64,000 bases of DNA from Gerris lacustris (GCA_951217055.1 OX578280.1:7543271-7607270), one strand, 5' to 3'; counted from the stretch's first letter, positions 43,439 to 58,400 are shown. Translations and numbers: made by a program. Notes: generated by a model not told the origin, from the letters alone.

Positions 43439-46400
43439 CTAAACAACAAAATAACATTTTTTACTTTCAAAAGGTGAAATAACCTAATAAGAACTTTCAT
43501 TAGTTTAAGTATAATATTAAAATCTGTTTCCTTAGGGGGGTGACACACTTCGCTACGCGGTTGTCAATGAGAATAGATGGAACCTGTCACACGAGGTGGC
43601 GCCACCTGCCGGGTGGCACTACACGGTCGACTGTCCGACGGTCTAGCTACCACCTACAGGTGGCGCTACCCGGTTAACCCATTGTTTTCAATTGAGCCTG
43701 TCACACGGTGCCACCCAAGTCCCTGCCACTCAGCCCCCACTCCTTCAATCAAATATAGGGGAAATCAAATCTGGGGCTGACTGCATCCCTCATATAAGTG
43801 GGTGGAGCAAGTCAGGTGGTGGGAGCAAGTGGCATCAACCAGGTGGGCACCACCCAGGTGGCGCTACCAGGATGGCGAAGTGTGTCACTAGCCTTAACCG
43901 TGGGGAACAAGCGGTCCTATAAGGCCTAAATTTGAGATAAAACTGTGAAATTTAGGTAGAAATAGGAGCGATTGGAAGGTGGGGGATTTTTTCCGGCCAC
44001 ATTTCTTCCTTCTATCAGGAGAATCAGTCACTGTTTGACATAGTGTGTGATTATACTTCAATTCTGTGCCCATATTGTCCTGACAGGGGACCCACCTTCC
44101 ACTTAAATTTACACTAAACATACAGTAGAACCTCGATAAGTCGGACCTCTAAAATTCCAGAGTTCGAAAATCCGTACTGCCTATTGAAAAATTTATCAAC
44201 TGACACAGAGATAGTATTTAATTGAATTTCATTGGTTTTTTATATGATGTAGTAGTAGTAGTAGTAAGGTACGGGTAGGACGAACCACTTGCTGGAACCT
44301 AGCAATTAGGCCTTCATTCGGGCCCTTTTTACTATACCCGTGGTAGAGAGTTGCAGCCACTTCACACCATCATACCTCTGTACATTGTACCGCCGAAGCG
44401 AGTATGATGTGATCATTAGTGAGCCATGTAAATCAGAGTATCACGGCGAGGGATTGAACCCCGACCTCCTGATCCATTGATGGCTGAGCAGACGTAGTTT
44501 AACCCACACGGTCACTCCAGCTCCCTTTCTTTAGACTGTTACTCCCTCTATAAAAACAGAAGTGTGATATGCCTTTGTCTCAAAGTACATTGGACTAAAG
44601 ATCCCTTTGTCTTAATAGTTATTTAGTCAAATTCATTTATATTCTAAAAAGACATTGGGGAGTAACAATCTAAAGAAGTACCGGGATACTTGAGACTAAA
44701 ACCTAATGTTAAACATAAGTATAACTATACTCACATTTGTATGAATAGCAAGCTGTCTGGCAAGTACAGCTGCACTTTGATCGGAAACTATCTTATACTC
44801 ATTATGGCACAGCTGCTGTATTAATTCCTCTTTAGCTTTAATTCGCACCACGTTCGTTCCAAAGTCCAAAGGCTCCACAATAACTACTGCAAAATTAAAC
44901 TGGGCCTAAAATCAAAAATAAAAGTTATCAAACTTTTAAAAACATATATACAGTAGAGTCTCGTTTATCCGGACCTCGTTAGTCAGGACATCCGTATAAT
45001 CCGGACGGGTCAAAAACTATGTAGAAATTGGAACCAGGGCCTGTTAAGATTTATTAATTGTTAAGATAATTGGAGTTTTATTAAAATATATAAAGTTGTT
45101 CCTAGTATAGTTTATAGGTGTATATTCAAACAGTCTAACTCGAGGAATACCCGGTATTTTTGTTAAAAATTAACAGATTTAATAATAAGTAAGAACATCG
45201 ATAAATCTGTTTTGGTTCCAAGAAATTTAGGGTGGAAGATATAAAGGTAGTGTATTCCAGGAAGTACAATTATATGTGACTAAGAGTGGAAGGGTTTTAA
45301 GAAACATATAGCGGCGGCTCAACCCAGTTCCATGAAATTTTGCCAAGCAGACAATGTCTAATGTCTCAACTTTTTGTGAAATGATTATCGCTCCTCGAAT
45401 TTCATATCCGAACACAGCCTGTTTCTCAGGAAGTCCCTTCTATACCTGCCACCTGCGTAATAGATTGTCATTTTATTTTAATTCATTTGATATTCGGACT
45501 GGTGAAAGAACAGCTCTTAACATAAATAGTGGACCTACGTTGTACAAACATGTTTTGGAGACTAATAGAAGTAATTCTTACGATAAAAACCTCAATTGTA
45601 ATAGTTTTACCTTACTAAAGCTTGTTTTACAGACACATTAAAACTGATTCTGTTTAATCCAGACTTTCGGTAATCCGGACTGGGTCCGGTCCCGTTAAAC
45701 CCAGATTAGCGAGACTCTACTGTACTTTTAAAATGAGAGATAACCAAATAAAAATAATATTGTAACAAAAATATGAATGTTCGATATATAATTATATGCC
45801 AGTATCAACTTATAATCAAATACCTTAACAGTCTGGTAGTTGTACTCTTCGCCACTGTCGTTATAAACTATGGTAACTAAATTGTTTCCAATGTGCCGTT
45901 TCTTTCCGTAGCAATTAGGGTCATTAGAAGGATTAGGCATCAGAGTTGCAATGTGAAAAACAACCTAAAAATAAAACAAAGTATATTATAATTGGTGATC
46001 ACTAAAAACAATAAACCAATTACTATGCTAGAACAAAAATTATTCAGGTTAAGTTATTTGTGGTACTGAATATATGAGTGAAGATGTTCTATAAACAATT
46101 TTAGGATCAGAGACAAACTGTTTTTTTTTATGGCTAAGTTAGATAGGGATATTAGGGCCTATTTTTTTTCTTCTCTTTGGCAACGATTTACCTTTCTCAG
46201 TTCTTATTAGCAATATTGTTTTATTCCTTTTTGCAGACGATATGAATGCCTTGATTTCTGCCTCCACTCCTCAGCTTCTTGAATTTTATAGCACTCTTAT
46301 AACTAAGCACATAAAAGAATGGTGTCTCGCTAATGGACTCAAGTGGGGCCTGGGTGGCTCGGAGGTTAGAGCGCTTGCCGTGCGATAACGCAAGTTAACC

Positions 46401-49400
46401 AGCATCGAGCCGGGTCAGAAGGTGACCGCAGCTCTGGGTTCGATTCCCGGACCAGGCCCCCCACTCAATGTCCACCCAGCATTGTTTAAATAAATGGGGA
46501 GCTCCTCGAAAGAGTGGCGCCACCAGGTTTCGGCCTGGAAACCATGATGATGACACTCCTGGTTGTATACAACCAGGAGGGGAGTCATGGTTAACGACCA
46601 TATATTCACACGAGTGTGAAGATTTCGGTTCCTAACCCGGGTTTGTTCAATGGGCCCACCTAAGTGGCCTGCGTCTTCGGGCGTAAAAGCCCCCCGGAAT
46701 GAAAAAAAAAAAAAAAAAAAAAAAAAATGGACTCAAACTTAATGAAGATAAAACCCAGAGTCTTAAATTTTCTCTCACCGCTCCTAGGAGCGATTCTGTT
46801 AATTTTCTTGGCACTCCCACATTAATATCCTTGCTGGTAAATTATCATCTTGTAATTTTATGCTTCGCCGACTGTCAAATTGTACCTCTCTTGCAGTTCT
46901 TCGTCAAGTTTTCTTCGCTTGCTTTATGAGTCGTCTCGACTATTGCATCCTTTCTTGGGGCAATTTTGATTATCACGATATGATCTTCAAGAAACAAAAG
47001 GCAGCAATTCGCATCATCTTTAGTTTGAAACCAAGGGACAGCTGTAAAGGGTTTTTTGTCAAATTGGGTTGCCTTACTCTTCCTTCTCATTTTTCTACCG
47101 TAGTTTACTTCATATAAAGAACTGTATTAAGGAATTACCTCTGGCCATCTCTACTCATTCACATAATACTAGATCCAGTAAAAATGTGATAATATCATAC
47201 TGCCGACTCTCCACAACCCAGCGCTGCTCCACTCTAAAGATTGGACTACAACTATACAACTCACTTCCTCTTCACACCAAAAGTCTAGACTTCAAACCTT
47301 TTAACAAGATCATAAAAGAGCTTTTGGTAGAAAAAGAACTCTATAATGTTAACAGTTTTTTTTTTTAACATTTTTTAACCTTTTTCATCTTTTATTTTGA
47401 CAAAGTTTTACCACTTAGTGGTTTTTATAGGGATTATTATTAAAATTAGATTATAGAATTCTGTCTTTAGATTCCTCAACATAGCGCCAGAATGTTTTAG
47501 GATTACTATTCAAGTTATTATCGATAATTAATTGATGATTTTACAACGATATAAGTGTTATTTTTTTACTATTTTCAGAAGGGTTATTTTTCTATCTTTG
47601 GAAGGAATATCACACAGGAAACCGTGATATTTTTTTACTGATTTCACTTCTGTGCATTGAGAAATAGCAGAGTTAAGATGATAAATTGCATATAATATAT
47701 TTTAAATTCAGCAATAGCAATTTCAATTTTATTTTATTAATTTAATAAGTATTAATGTGGAAGAGATTGGGAAGAGCTCATTATGAGGTTTACCTCCTAG
47801 AAAAATTGCTCAAGTAGAATAAAAACAACTAAGTAAAAATAAAACAACAATACAAAATTAACAAAAAAAGAAGAAGAAGGAAGGGAGAAGAAAAAAAAAA
47901 ATGAAATAAAAATATGTAACAAGAAGAGAAGAGAAATGTAAACCCAGATTTACAATCCTCAGCAGGGCTGATTTTGTAAGAAGGAAGAAAAAAAAAAAAA
48001 AAAAAAATACTTGTTCTTTTTTTTATTTATATTTTTTTTATCCTACTTTACAAATAAAGGATTCTATTCTATTCTATACATGGTGTGGCAAAAGTTCGGC
48101 AACGGCTAATTATCTCCGTTAATATTTGAGATATCAAACTGCGGTTTGTTGCAATCATTATCATGCATAAAAAACTACTTTTTTTGGTGGGTACCCATTT
48201 TCCCGCCATTTTGGTTGCCGCCATATTGAATTCAACTTTAAAATTTCTAATTGGAACCCCTATACTGTGATACATATTTAGAAAGGCCTTGAAGAAAGAA
48301 AACATTTGCCCCAAACCAGAGCTTTTTATCTTTCACCCTTTCAAAATGGCGGCCAGTTGAAATGACAAAATTGACATTTTTGACGTTTAATTACGGCAAA
48401 AGTAAAGGTTTTAGGGGAAAAAATGCAGGAGTAAATTCGTCTTATTTTATGGTAAAATATTAAAAGTTCAACGCTATTTTCCAAATTCTTATTATTTTTA
48501 TTATTATTTGGTTGCTATAGAGCAACGCACGTAGTCATTTACTTTTGTGACCGAAAATGTAATTAATAATTTTGTTTAAACCAATTTTGAATTTTTGAGT
48601 TTAAAAAAGGATATTTTATTCCTAATTTTTTTTCTCTTAATGCCTTATTTTAGCAGCAATCAAGCGTTGAAAATGGCAATTATAAAATTTTCATCAACCA
48701 CCATTTTAAAGTTGCAAATGCAATGCATTTGACTGATCAAGAAAGGATTACTCTACTTATGTATGATGAAAGGATATGGAGATAAAGTAAGAAGTTACGA
48801 AGAAGTTGCTTCTTTATTCTTTATTAATATAAATACTGGTTGCTATAGCAACCAAATAATAATAAAAATAAGAATTTGGAAAATAGCGTTGAACTTTTAA
48901 TATTTTACCATAAAATAAGACGAATTTACTCCTGCATTTTTTCCCCTAAAACCTTTACTTTTGTCGTAATTAAACGTCAAAAATGTCAATTTTGTAATTT
49001 CAACTGGCCGCCATTTTGAAAGGGTGAAAGATAAAAAGCTCTGGTTTGGGGCAAATGATTTCTTTTTTCAAGGCCTTTCCAAATATGTATCACAGTATAG
49101 GGGTTCCAATTAGAAATTTTAAAGTTGAATTCAATATGGCGGCAACCAAAATGGCGGGAAAATGGGTACCCACCAAAAAAAGTAGTCTTTTATGCATGAT
49201 AATGATTGCAACAAACCGCAGTTTGATATCTCAAATATTAACGGAGATAATTAGCCGTTGCCGAACTTTTGCCACACCCTGTATAGTAAGTATTAATATT
49301 TACCTGCATAACATCATCGTGCCAGATGTAGGCAAATTTTCCATCATTGCCATTGACCTCCAATCCACCGAGATATATATGCTGTCTATCAGCTTCTTTC

Positions 49401-52400
49401 AATGAAATAAGAGTTCCAAGCCTCTGAAACAAAATAAGAATACATATATACAATATACACAGTGCTCAATTTCTAGAAATTGAGGTGCCGGAACTGCAAC
49501 CTACCCTCTCCCCCCTGTCGAGCCCTGAACAGTGGCGTAACTATGGGCCCGCGCGGGCCCGCATTGCGGAGGGGCCCCCAGAATCAGGGGGCCCCCAAAT
49601 CCAGAAGTAACTGGAATTACTATCCTTTTACCAACGTCAAGGGGGGGCCCCCAATCCTTAACTAAAGAGGTTTTTTTTTTTTTTTTTTTTTTGTGGCGAG
49701 GAGGGGCCCCCAAAAAGTTCTCGCGGGGGGGCCCCCAATGGTCTAGCTACGCCACTGGCCCTGAATATACATGCAAATTAACAAGAACAGAAGTTGTACA
49801 TTTAAACTATTACCTACCTTAGAATAGTTAAGACTGAAGAATTAGTTGAAGGCTTACTGATAAAAAGCTTAGATAATAACAAAATACCTGGGTATAATAA
49901 TAAATACCTGTAAGAATTCTGCATAACGTACAGATCCATACTGATTCCGAAGAATGTCAGCTTCAGAGTTCACCTGACCAGGTCCGACATAAAGAACTCC
50001 AATCTAGAAAATTTAATATTATTAATATTAAAGGATTAGTTTTATTTTTAAAAAATATTCCTTTAAATTGAAACCACTAAAAGACACTGTTGGTTCAAAT
50101 TAATAAATCCTGAATTTAGTATTTATGTACTACATTAGTATAAAATTAATTATTATTGTAATTTTACTAAAGAGCCTTGCTTGTACAAACAACTAATACA
50201 TAATGTCTTCAATGTTTCTCACTTTAGGCAATTTTATATTTTAAATTTACCTCACAATTTAATAATTTCAAGATAAAAAGAACTTTTTATATACTACGTT
50301 TTTAAATTTTCTGTTGAATCGTATGTAATGTTGATAATATAATTGTTATTGTTATTTAATATATAATGTTAGTGAAAAAAGAAATAGTTCCGAATTTATT
50401 TACTTCACATAAATGACAACCATCTAGAGAGCTGATCTTAAACCTATAAAAGGACAAATCTTTGTACAATGGATCTCCCCAACACCAAATCTAAACCGTG
50501 CCATCGATATATTTGAAATAATATAAATAATATAATTGATAAATAATATAATCGATATTTCCTGTTTTGCAGTCATTCAATGTTTATCTATCACAAATTT
50601 GAGACCCGTCAAAATGAAGATTGCGTAAATATGGGATATGGCAAAACAAATCAAATAACTTGCGGATTTTTTCCGAACTAACTTTCTGTACAGCAAAATT
50701 TGCAGAAAACCAATTAAATTCTGCTGAAAGATGGCTAAAAGTATTAAAATAATGCATTGTCATCATGTTCTGAGCTATGCTAAAAGTTTTAAATATCTAG
50801 CTATTCGGGAAGTTAGTTAGAAATCGATTGCCAGATTTGTACCGGACAAACAAGAAAGCAAGCTAATAAAAACGTAGTAAAAAGTACAACTCGATTCTTC
50901 AAGGTTTTTGGACACAGTCACAGTCTATAAGCTGACAAGTCCTCTAAACTTTTCCTAGTTGTACATGCAGGGTGTCCCACTTCAAATGGGTAAAACGGTT
51001 ATAACTTTTAAACTAGGAAAAATTAAGAAAGATTTTGTTCAAGTAAAAGTTGTAGTAGTTAAGGCGTAGTTTAGTGAAAAAAAAAAAAAAATGGTCCCAT
51101 CATGGGACACCCTGTATATTTATCAAATCAATATTGTTTATCTAATTCAAACCTTTATTGAAAAGGAATGTAATAGAGCATAATATTGTCTGGTTTTATA
51201 GGCAGTACATTAATTAGATGTGTCTGATAATAAGAAAAATGTTTACCGTATCCGTCAATTATGCGTACTTATCAACGTATAATTTAAGGGTTCAAAGTCA
51301 ATTGTGATTAAAGATTAGGTAGTTAAAATCAGTCTGTATTACAGATAACTAACACAATATAAACTGAAACTCAGATAAATATTCTTAAAAGTTGCAAACA
51401 ACGATAAATACAAACAGATCAAAAATGTAATCTACCTTGTGTATTTCATAAGGTGGGATCCAATCCAAATTTTCAAGGCACGATACCATGTGACTCGGAA
51501 GTAAAATAGGTCTCTTGTCCAAAGATCCAAAATGAGTAGAATAATACAATTGAAGGAAAACAAATCTAAAAACAAATTTTTAAACATGTAAACACCAATT
51601 CAATGAAATAGCTCATTGTAATTGCCAATGGAAAAGAAGTTGAAGAAAGAAGAAGTTGAACTATTTCAATTTTTTAAGCAATCATATTGAATGGCCCAAT
51701 GCCCAATGGAAGCGTCAAACTGAACTGTGTAAATAGCTCATTCAATTGGTTTCTTTTTTTGTTTAAAAGAATGGAAGGTTTCAACTGCATAGGTTATGTT
51801 TGTGTATTTTATCTACGATTGATACGAAATATAAACATTGTATCTCTGTTAGGATGCGTAGAAAGTGATTCTTTATGTACTTGTATTCGTTGCGCATGCG
51901 CGTCTCATAGTTCTGAAGAATTCCTCTTCTTTACCACCCTAGGGTGGTAAAGAAGAGGAATTCTTCAGCTTTACGCACGATTAGCGAGTTTGTTTACATT
52001 TAACAAAACTAATTTGCTGTTCTTTTATTAAAGTAACTGTTAATATCGATTTTTTAGTGAAAAACAATGAGTGAATCAAGTGACTTTGACGAAAATGTGG
52101 AGAATATTAATCCTCCAGAAATAATTAATTCGGCAAAAAATACAACTCAAGAATTAATGCCATCTTTATCAAGAGAGAGATACGAACTTACATAACAGCA
52201 AGTTTATTTTTTTCTCTATTTATTATTTAAATCTAACAATCGTATATGAAGTACGGTGCGCAACTTGTGCGAAAACGGCATTTTGCATTGCTCGTGTATG
52301 GTTTTACTACCCTCGCTGTCGCTCGGGTGCAAACTCCACACTCGCATGCAAAATGCTACTTTCCGCACTCGACGCGTAATGTACTATTACAAGGTTTTGA

Positions 52401-55400
52401 TTACACTGACAGTTTCAATTTGATTGCTTCATTTAAACCAGGGATTCCCAACGGGGATTCCAGGTGGACCCCTTGGGGGTCTATGGAAATTTAAAAGGTG
52501 TCTATAGTATTTCAGGGGTCTATTGGGCGTTATTTGATAAATTTAAAAGGTTTGATATTGATTATTTCAAGAATCTAAAAGAAAAAAAAGCGTATAATTT
52601 CTTAAGCTATCAACTTCTATAAATAATGCTGGTGGATTAGAAGCCACTTACAATATTTCTTTGTTAATTTCAAAAGCCGGATATCCACATACCACTGGCG
52701 AAAAAATAATATCGCCCACCAGCAATAAAAGAGGTAATAAAAACTGTTGAAAATGAATCCTGAACCCGTTTTACCCATGAATTACTTCATACAACGTAAT
52801 ATGATTGAAATGTTAGATGTAAAAAAAAATCCTGAATTTGTGAATTTTCTGTGCAGTTGGATGAATCTACTCATTGTAGAAACAGTATTTTGATGTTTTA
52901 TGTTTGATATTATAGCTCCAGATTAAGAGAAATGACAGATGAATTTTTTTCAGTGAACTGTTGCAAATGTACACTACAGGAGAACATATCTTTGTTTTGA
53001 AAATTTACACTGAACACTTCAAACAATTAAAAGAAGATAATATGTTATGTTGCTGTAACATCAAAGAGGAAATTTCAGGCCAAATATTAAAAAAAAAAAA
53101 AAATCAATATATCACACAATGACCACAATAATAAAAATTGAACTATTGTCCAATTTCGATATATCTGTTATATGAAATCTTATATAAACCACTTTTGTCA
53201 AATTTTTTGTCCAAGTTCTTAGCACAAATTGTTATCTTTAAGATTTTTAAGTGCAATTATTAGTGTTCTGCTAATGTATGCTGTATATTAATGGAAAAAC
53301 GCAAGGGGGTCGATGAAGAAAATATTTTTTTTAAAAGGGGTTGTTGAAGGAAAACGGTTGGGAACCCCTAATCTACAGTACAGAGGCATTCAATTAGGTT
53401 GAAAGTAAGTCGTTCAGTCATATTGAAGAAATAGAAATGAATCGCTAAACGCACCTCTATAATTGAGAATATTACTTACGCAGGGTTTACTCCAGAACGT
53501 TTTGTTTCCTTAGTCCTTGGACTATTTGGTCTATGATCCCAGTGAGATGGTTTCCTTATAGGACTCATCACAGATATAGTATGACCTCTTTCTCTGTAAC
53601 CACCTCCTTTACTCGTCCTCCCAATGTCATCCCCCTAAGAAACCAAAACAGAAAACATTACAGCATCACCCAAATTATGTAGCCCCAGCAGGATGTGAAA
53701 TTTCACAATCATTGTGTTTTTGTTTACAATTTAAAAGGTTTTAATAAATACCTGAGATTTTTTCCCCCCAATACACAACATCACACAACCTCCCATTTAC
53801 CGAAGTATCACTTCACACCTTTGATGATTTTCCTCCAAGAACAGGGGGAAATATAATAATACAGTGAAATTCGCTTATAACGAACCTGGATACAGCGATA
53901 AACCGGGTATAGTGATTGCAATCAATGCATTTGGTTGGTTTCCTCTATAACATGCAATGATTAAGCTCGGATATAACGATAATTCAGGTAAAGCGATCTC
54001 CTTTTAGAATTAAAATTGGTCACGTCATTAGCCTATAACGATGTAACAAATTTTATTTCACGTTTCCATGAAGACCCTTTCTTTACTGCCGCCAAAACAA
54101 CAGTTCACTTCCCATTTTCTAAGTAAATAATGTATAATAAAATTTCCTCAAATGCCCGACAAAACAATACTCTACTTCCCCCTTCCTTTTTAAGAATGGC
54201 TACTGATAGGAGTTTACTATTTTTTGTTTAAATATTATGTTTAGTTCATGGAATCTCTTTATCTGGTTTAACAGTCCGTTTTGTTTTTCATTTTAACTAG
54301 GAGAGTCTCATTAAACATTTTGGTTTCTTTCAGTTCAAACCTATTGCGTTAAGTGTCAAACCTATTGCGTTTTTAAAAATTAAAAATAATTGAACGTTTA
54401 GAATGTAGAGTTTCGAACAAATATCTCTGTTGGTAACTAGAAATAAGTCAATCGACCCTGTCTACCATTTGATAGAAAAAGGACCAAATAAAAAAATATT
54501 TTCGAAAGGACATTACATCTGGGACGTAGAACAGGCTCTCCTAGACTGGTTTAAAATTTAACGTTCTAAGAACATTCCGATACTTCAAGAAAAAGCTACT
54601 GAATTTGGTAAGCTTTTTAAGAAAACAGATTTCGAATGTTCGTTTTTATATTATAGTGTGTATTTTTTTTAAATCCTATTTGTTAATACTTTGCAGATTT
54701 GCATTTGCACATTAACATTATTATTTCATTCTTATTTTATTTTATATCGAATAAAACGATGGTCGGATATAACATATATGTTCATATTTTACGATTTTGG
54801 TAGTATTCATACTACGGAAAGATTAAATTTTAATTTAAATCAAATTATAATTATTATTAACTACGGGAAACAGACAGAGAAAAATACACTCCAGCGCTGG
54901 AGTGTATTTTTCTCTGTCTGTTTCCCGTAGTTAATAATAATTATAATTTGATTTAAAAAAATAAAATAAATAAATAAAAAAATAAAATAAAATAAAATAA
55001 CATATATGTTTTACTAGGTCACTTGAAGATTGTTATAAGCGAATTTCACTGTAAATATTTTCTTGAATTAAACTTCTTATTAATTATGTATTACTTCAAA
55101 TATAAGCATCCTCAAATTTAAGCCGCACCTTAATTTTACACATCAAAAAATGTAAATAAAAAGTGAAAATTAAATTCTAAGTAATAAGGTAAATTAACAT
55201 GTTTATTTACTTTGTACATTCTAGGCGATATAGGAACAGGTGGTTTGGTGTCAACATGATCCATCGGTGCAAGCATAAGGGCTTCACAGGTAGGAGGTGT
55301 TGTACCCATTTCTTCAGGTATGGCTTCGCAGTTAAGTCTGTGATCTTTATTATAGTTTTGTTTCTTCTTCCCTTCGTTACTGGTTTCGTTTTCCAAGGCG

Positions 55401-58400
55401 AGAGGACTTTTCCAGCTAGCCGACATCTCAGGACTTGAGTTGGAACGTCTCACCGGATTACGGCTCTTCCCGTTGACTTCAAATTCTAAAGCGATTTCAA
55501 AAGTAAAATCATACAAAAATTAACTTACACAAGAATCTAAGGTTCTAAGTGTTTAAAGCATTTATCATTCAAACCTATGTTTATAATGACTCTATAGTAT
55601 GAGTGTTATGTGTTGACTTTTGACAGTGTGGGAAAATCCGAGAAATTAGTGTGGGTAGCCAATGAGAGAGTCAGGATTTTGAATTCTCTGACTCTTCAAC
55701 AATTGTATCAACATAAATGTTTAACCCACCTTCAGGAAGGAAAACATAACATAAAAAGAAAAGACCATGCCGTAATCACCAGAGGTCATTGTCATTACGT
55801 ACCAGCTCTCAGAACCTCTATGGCCCAAAGACACTGGTCTTATTGTGCAGTAGTATTATTCGATCGATTACCTAATGACTTAAAAATATAGAGACATTGG
55901 AACTATTTAAAACTAAAATAAGGAAACATATTGCTGATACATTAAATTTATAAAAATATAATACAGTAGAACCTCGATAAGAAGCGTCTCAAGGGGATTA
56001 GGGAAACAGTCTTGTAATCAAGGTGCTTTTTTGTTGAGGGTCGTGTTATCAAGGTTATTTTTGGCTACTTAATGGGCGGGGTTTTCAAGTCTACACTTGT
56101 TCAAGGTCGACCCATTCCTGTATAAAGTCGCGTTATGGAGGTTGACTTCCCAAAACGACTTGTTATAGAGGTTATGAGTTACGTTGTGAATTGGAAAAAA
56201 ATACGTGTTATTGAGGTTGTTTGGATAATAATAGTTGTGTTATAGAGGTTGATTTAACATTATGTTATGACTAGAGAGGTTAGAAAAGAAACACAACAAT
56301 ATTGTCACCACAATTTTTTATTTATTTTTTATTTATATATATATATTTTTTTTTTAACCTCTCTAGTCATAATTATGAAGTGGTACCACAAAATCTCAGT
56401 CAAAACAACCAACTATTTGTTAACATTATGTGTTATGGCAATCTCAAGGGGATTTGAAAATTGCACTTGTAATTGAGGTTGTCGTGTTATTGAGGGTCGT
56501 GTAAGCGAGGTTCTACTGTAATATGTAAATACTAGATTGTATATATTTATAGTTGTTAAATAAATACAAAAATATAAAATAAATAATTAATTATTCATGT
56601 ATGTAAATGTGTAAAAGTGTTATGTGTAAACTCTCTCTTCACAGCTCAGGACTCTAAGTTCTCTAGTGGAGAGATAACCTTTTGTAGTGCTAAAATATAA
56701 CATTTGAAATCATTACTCATAGAATTAGAGAAATTTATGTACTAAATGTTCTTTTTGTATAAATATTATTATTCAATAATGTTATTCAAAAATAAAAAAA
56801 AAATTCAAGGTCAGGCCAACTAAGCAAACAAAAATGTCACTGGTTCCACCCTTCCCACAGGCCTAGTGTTTTTATTTTTTTCCTGATATAGGTTGGTCAA
56901 TCTGAGTGTCAAAAGCCACAACTTGTAACGCTCATACTGTAGTCAAATTCTTAAGCACTTGGATTAGCTTAACATATCAAAAATAAAGAAAATAGAGAAA
57001 TCAAACCAATATCATCAAGCTCAGCATAGAGTGAAGTTCTTCTTACTGGAGAGCCAGGAATACTCACAGGTTCAGAGCACACCCTTTCGCTCACTATATC
57101 CTGCATCAAAAATTTGAACAAATGAAAGTCCCACTAATAAAATTGAAGAATCAATTGTAAAATTAAGAGAAAATATTTAAAAACATTTTAAGTTTTTGGT
57201 AGTTTTCATACTACGGAAAGTTAACATTTTAATTTAAATCAAATTATAATTATTATTTACTACGGGAAACAGACAGTGAAAAATACACTCCCTCGCCGGG
57301 ATTTGAACCACGGGTCTCCTGTATTTTTAGTACAGATGCTCTGGCCAACTAAGCTACGCAGGAGAATGATTTTTAACTGCCGTAATCGATAACTAGTCCC
57401 GAATCCAAGCTTTCAATATTCATATACATTTAGACAGTCAATATTTATGACATTAGAACTAAACCAAGAATTAACGCTTATAATTATAAAGTACTCAATT
57501 AGTACCTGTACCTTGTACAATCAATTAGAAACTGAACTATTGTGAAAGTTAAAGATTGACAGTATTGTTTTTCCAATTTGTACCCTTATGGTATTGATTA
57601 TGACTTATCACCAAGTGGTTATCAAAGCTAGCTGTAAAACTAATTTGATTCTTTAAAAAGGAATCAGACAAAGTTTTAAATAAATATTTATAGGATTTTA
57701 CTCTGAGAGCTGAAATGGGGTTAGGCTGGTTGGGTAGGAAAAGTGAAGAGACGTCACTGTGGGAGAGATCACTCAATGAATTACCACCACCTTCAGTCTC
57801 ATTCTGAATCCTCATCATCCATGACATTGTACCTGCAATCATATAAAACACAGGTAAGAAATCAAACCAAGTCAAATTTCACAACCTTTTTGCTTAAAAT
57901 ATAAACCTTAACTTAACCTACTACATCACACAGCTTGGCAACGCAGTCAATATAAATATAATAATAATAATATAAAATGTTTTACTAATGCCAATGATAA
58001 ATTAAAGAAGTTTTCAAAGTAAAACTACTTTAGGCGCAATAGAGTAAACTGGCATGGATGAAACGAAATTGCATGTAACAAAGTTTGTCATTTGATTCAG
58101 CCTAAAATTATAATTTTTAAAAATAAATATTTATAATGTAATTATAATTAATAAATTAAACCTGTAGGCCTTCGAATGTGGATTTCAGCCCACCCTTGAC
58201 ACCAGCAAGCACAGACCAGCCTCTCCTTCTTCTCTAAATTATTTAAAACAAACAAAAAAAACAAAAACTTTTTTATGAACAACTGAAAAATAATACAGCA
58301 GAAAATTCAATTTTGATGGACTTTATCATGGAATCTTTCATTTAAAAGTGAATATAAAAGCTAATTATATTATAACAATGAGTTGTTACTATAATTTATA

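Noticed and set aside
47461..48060. Possible host exon after the LINE
   Set aside because: AT-rich, no splice-compatible frame, and it ends in a LINE-style simple-repeat tail.
48069..49405. Matching 80-residue frames on both strands (MGQM.SFFKAF...)
   Set aside because: They are the two mirrored arms of the foldback element 48079-49281. Their agreement comes from the inverted repeat, and the AAAATGGCGG motifs give the Met-Ala pattern.
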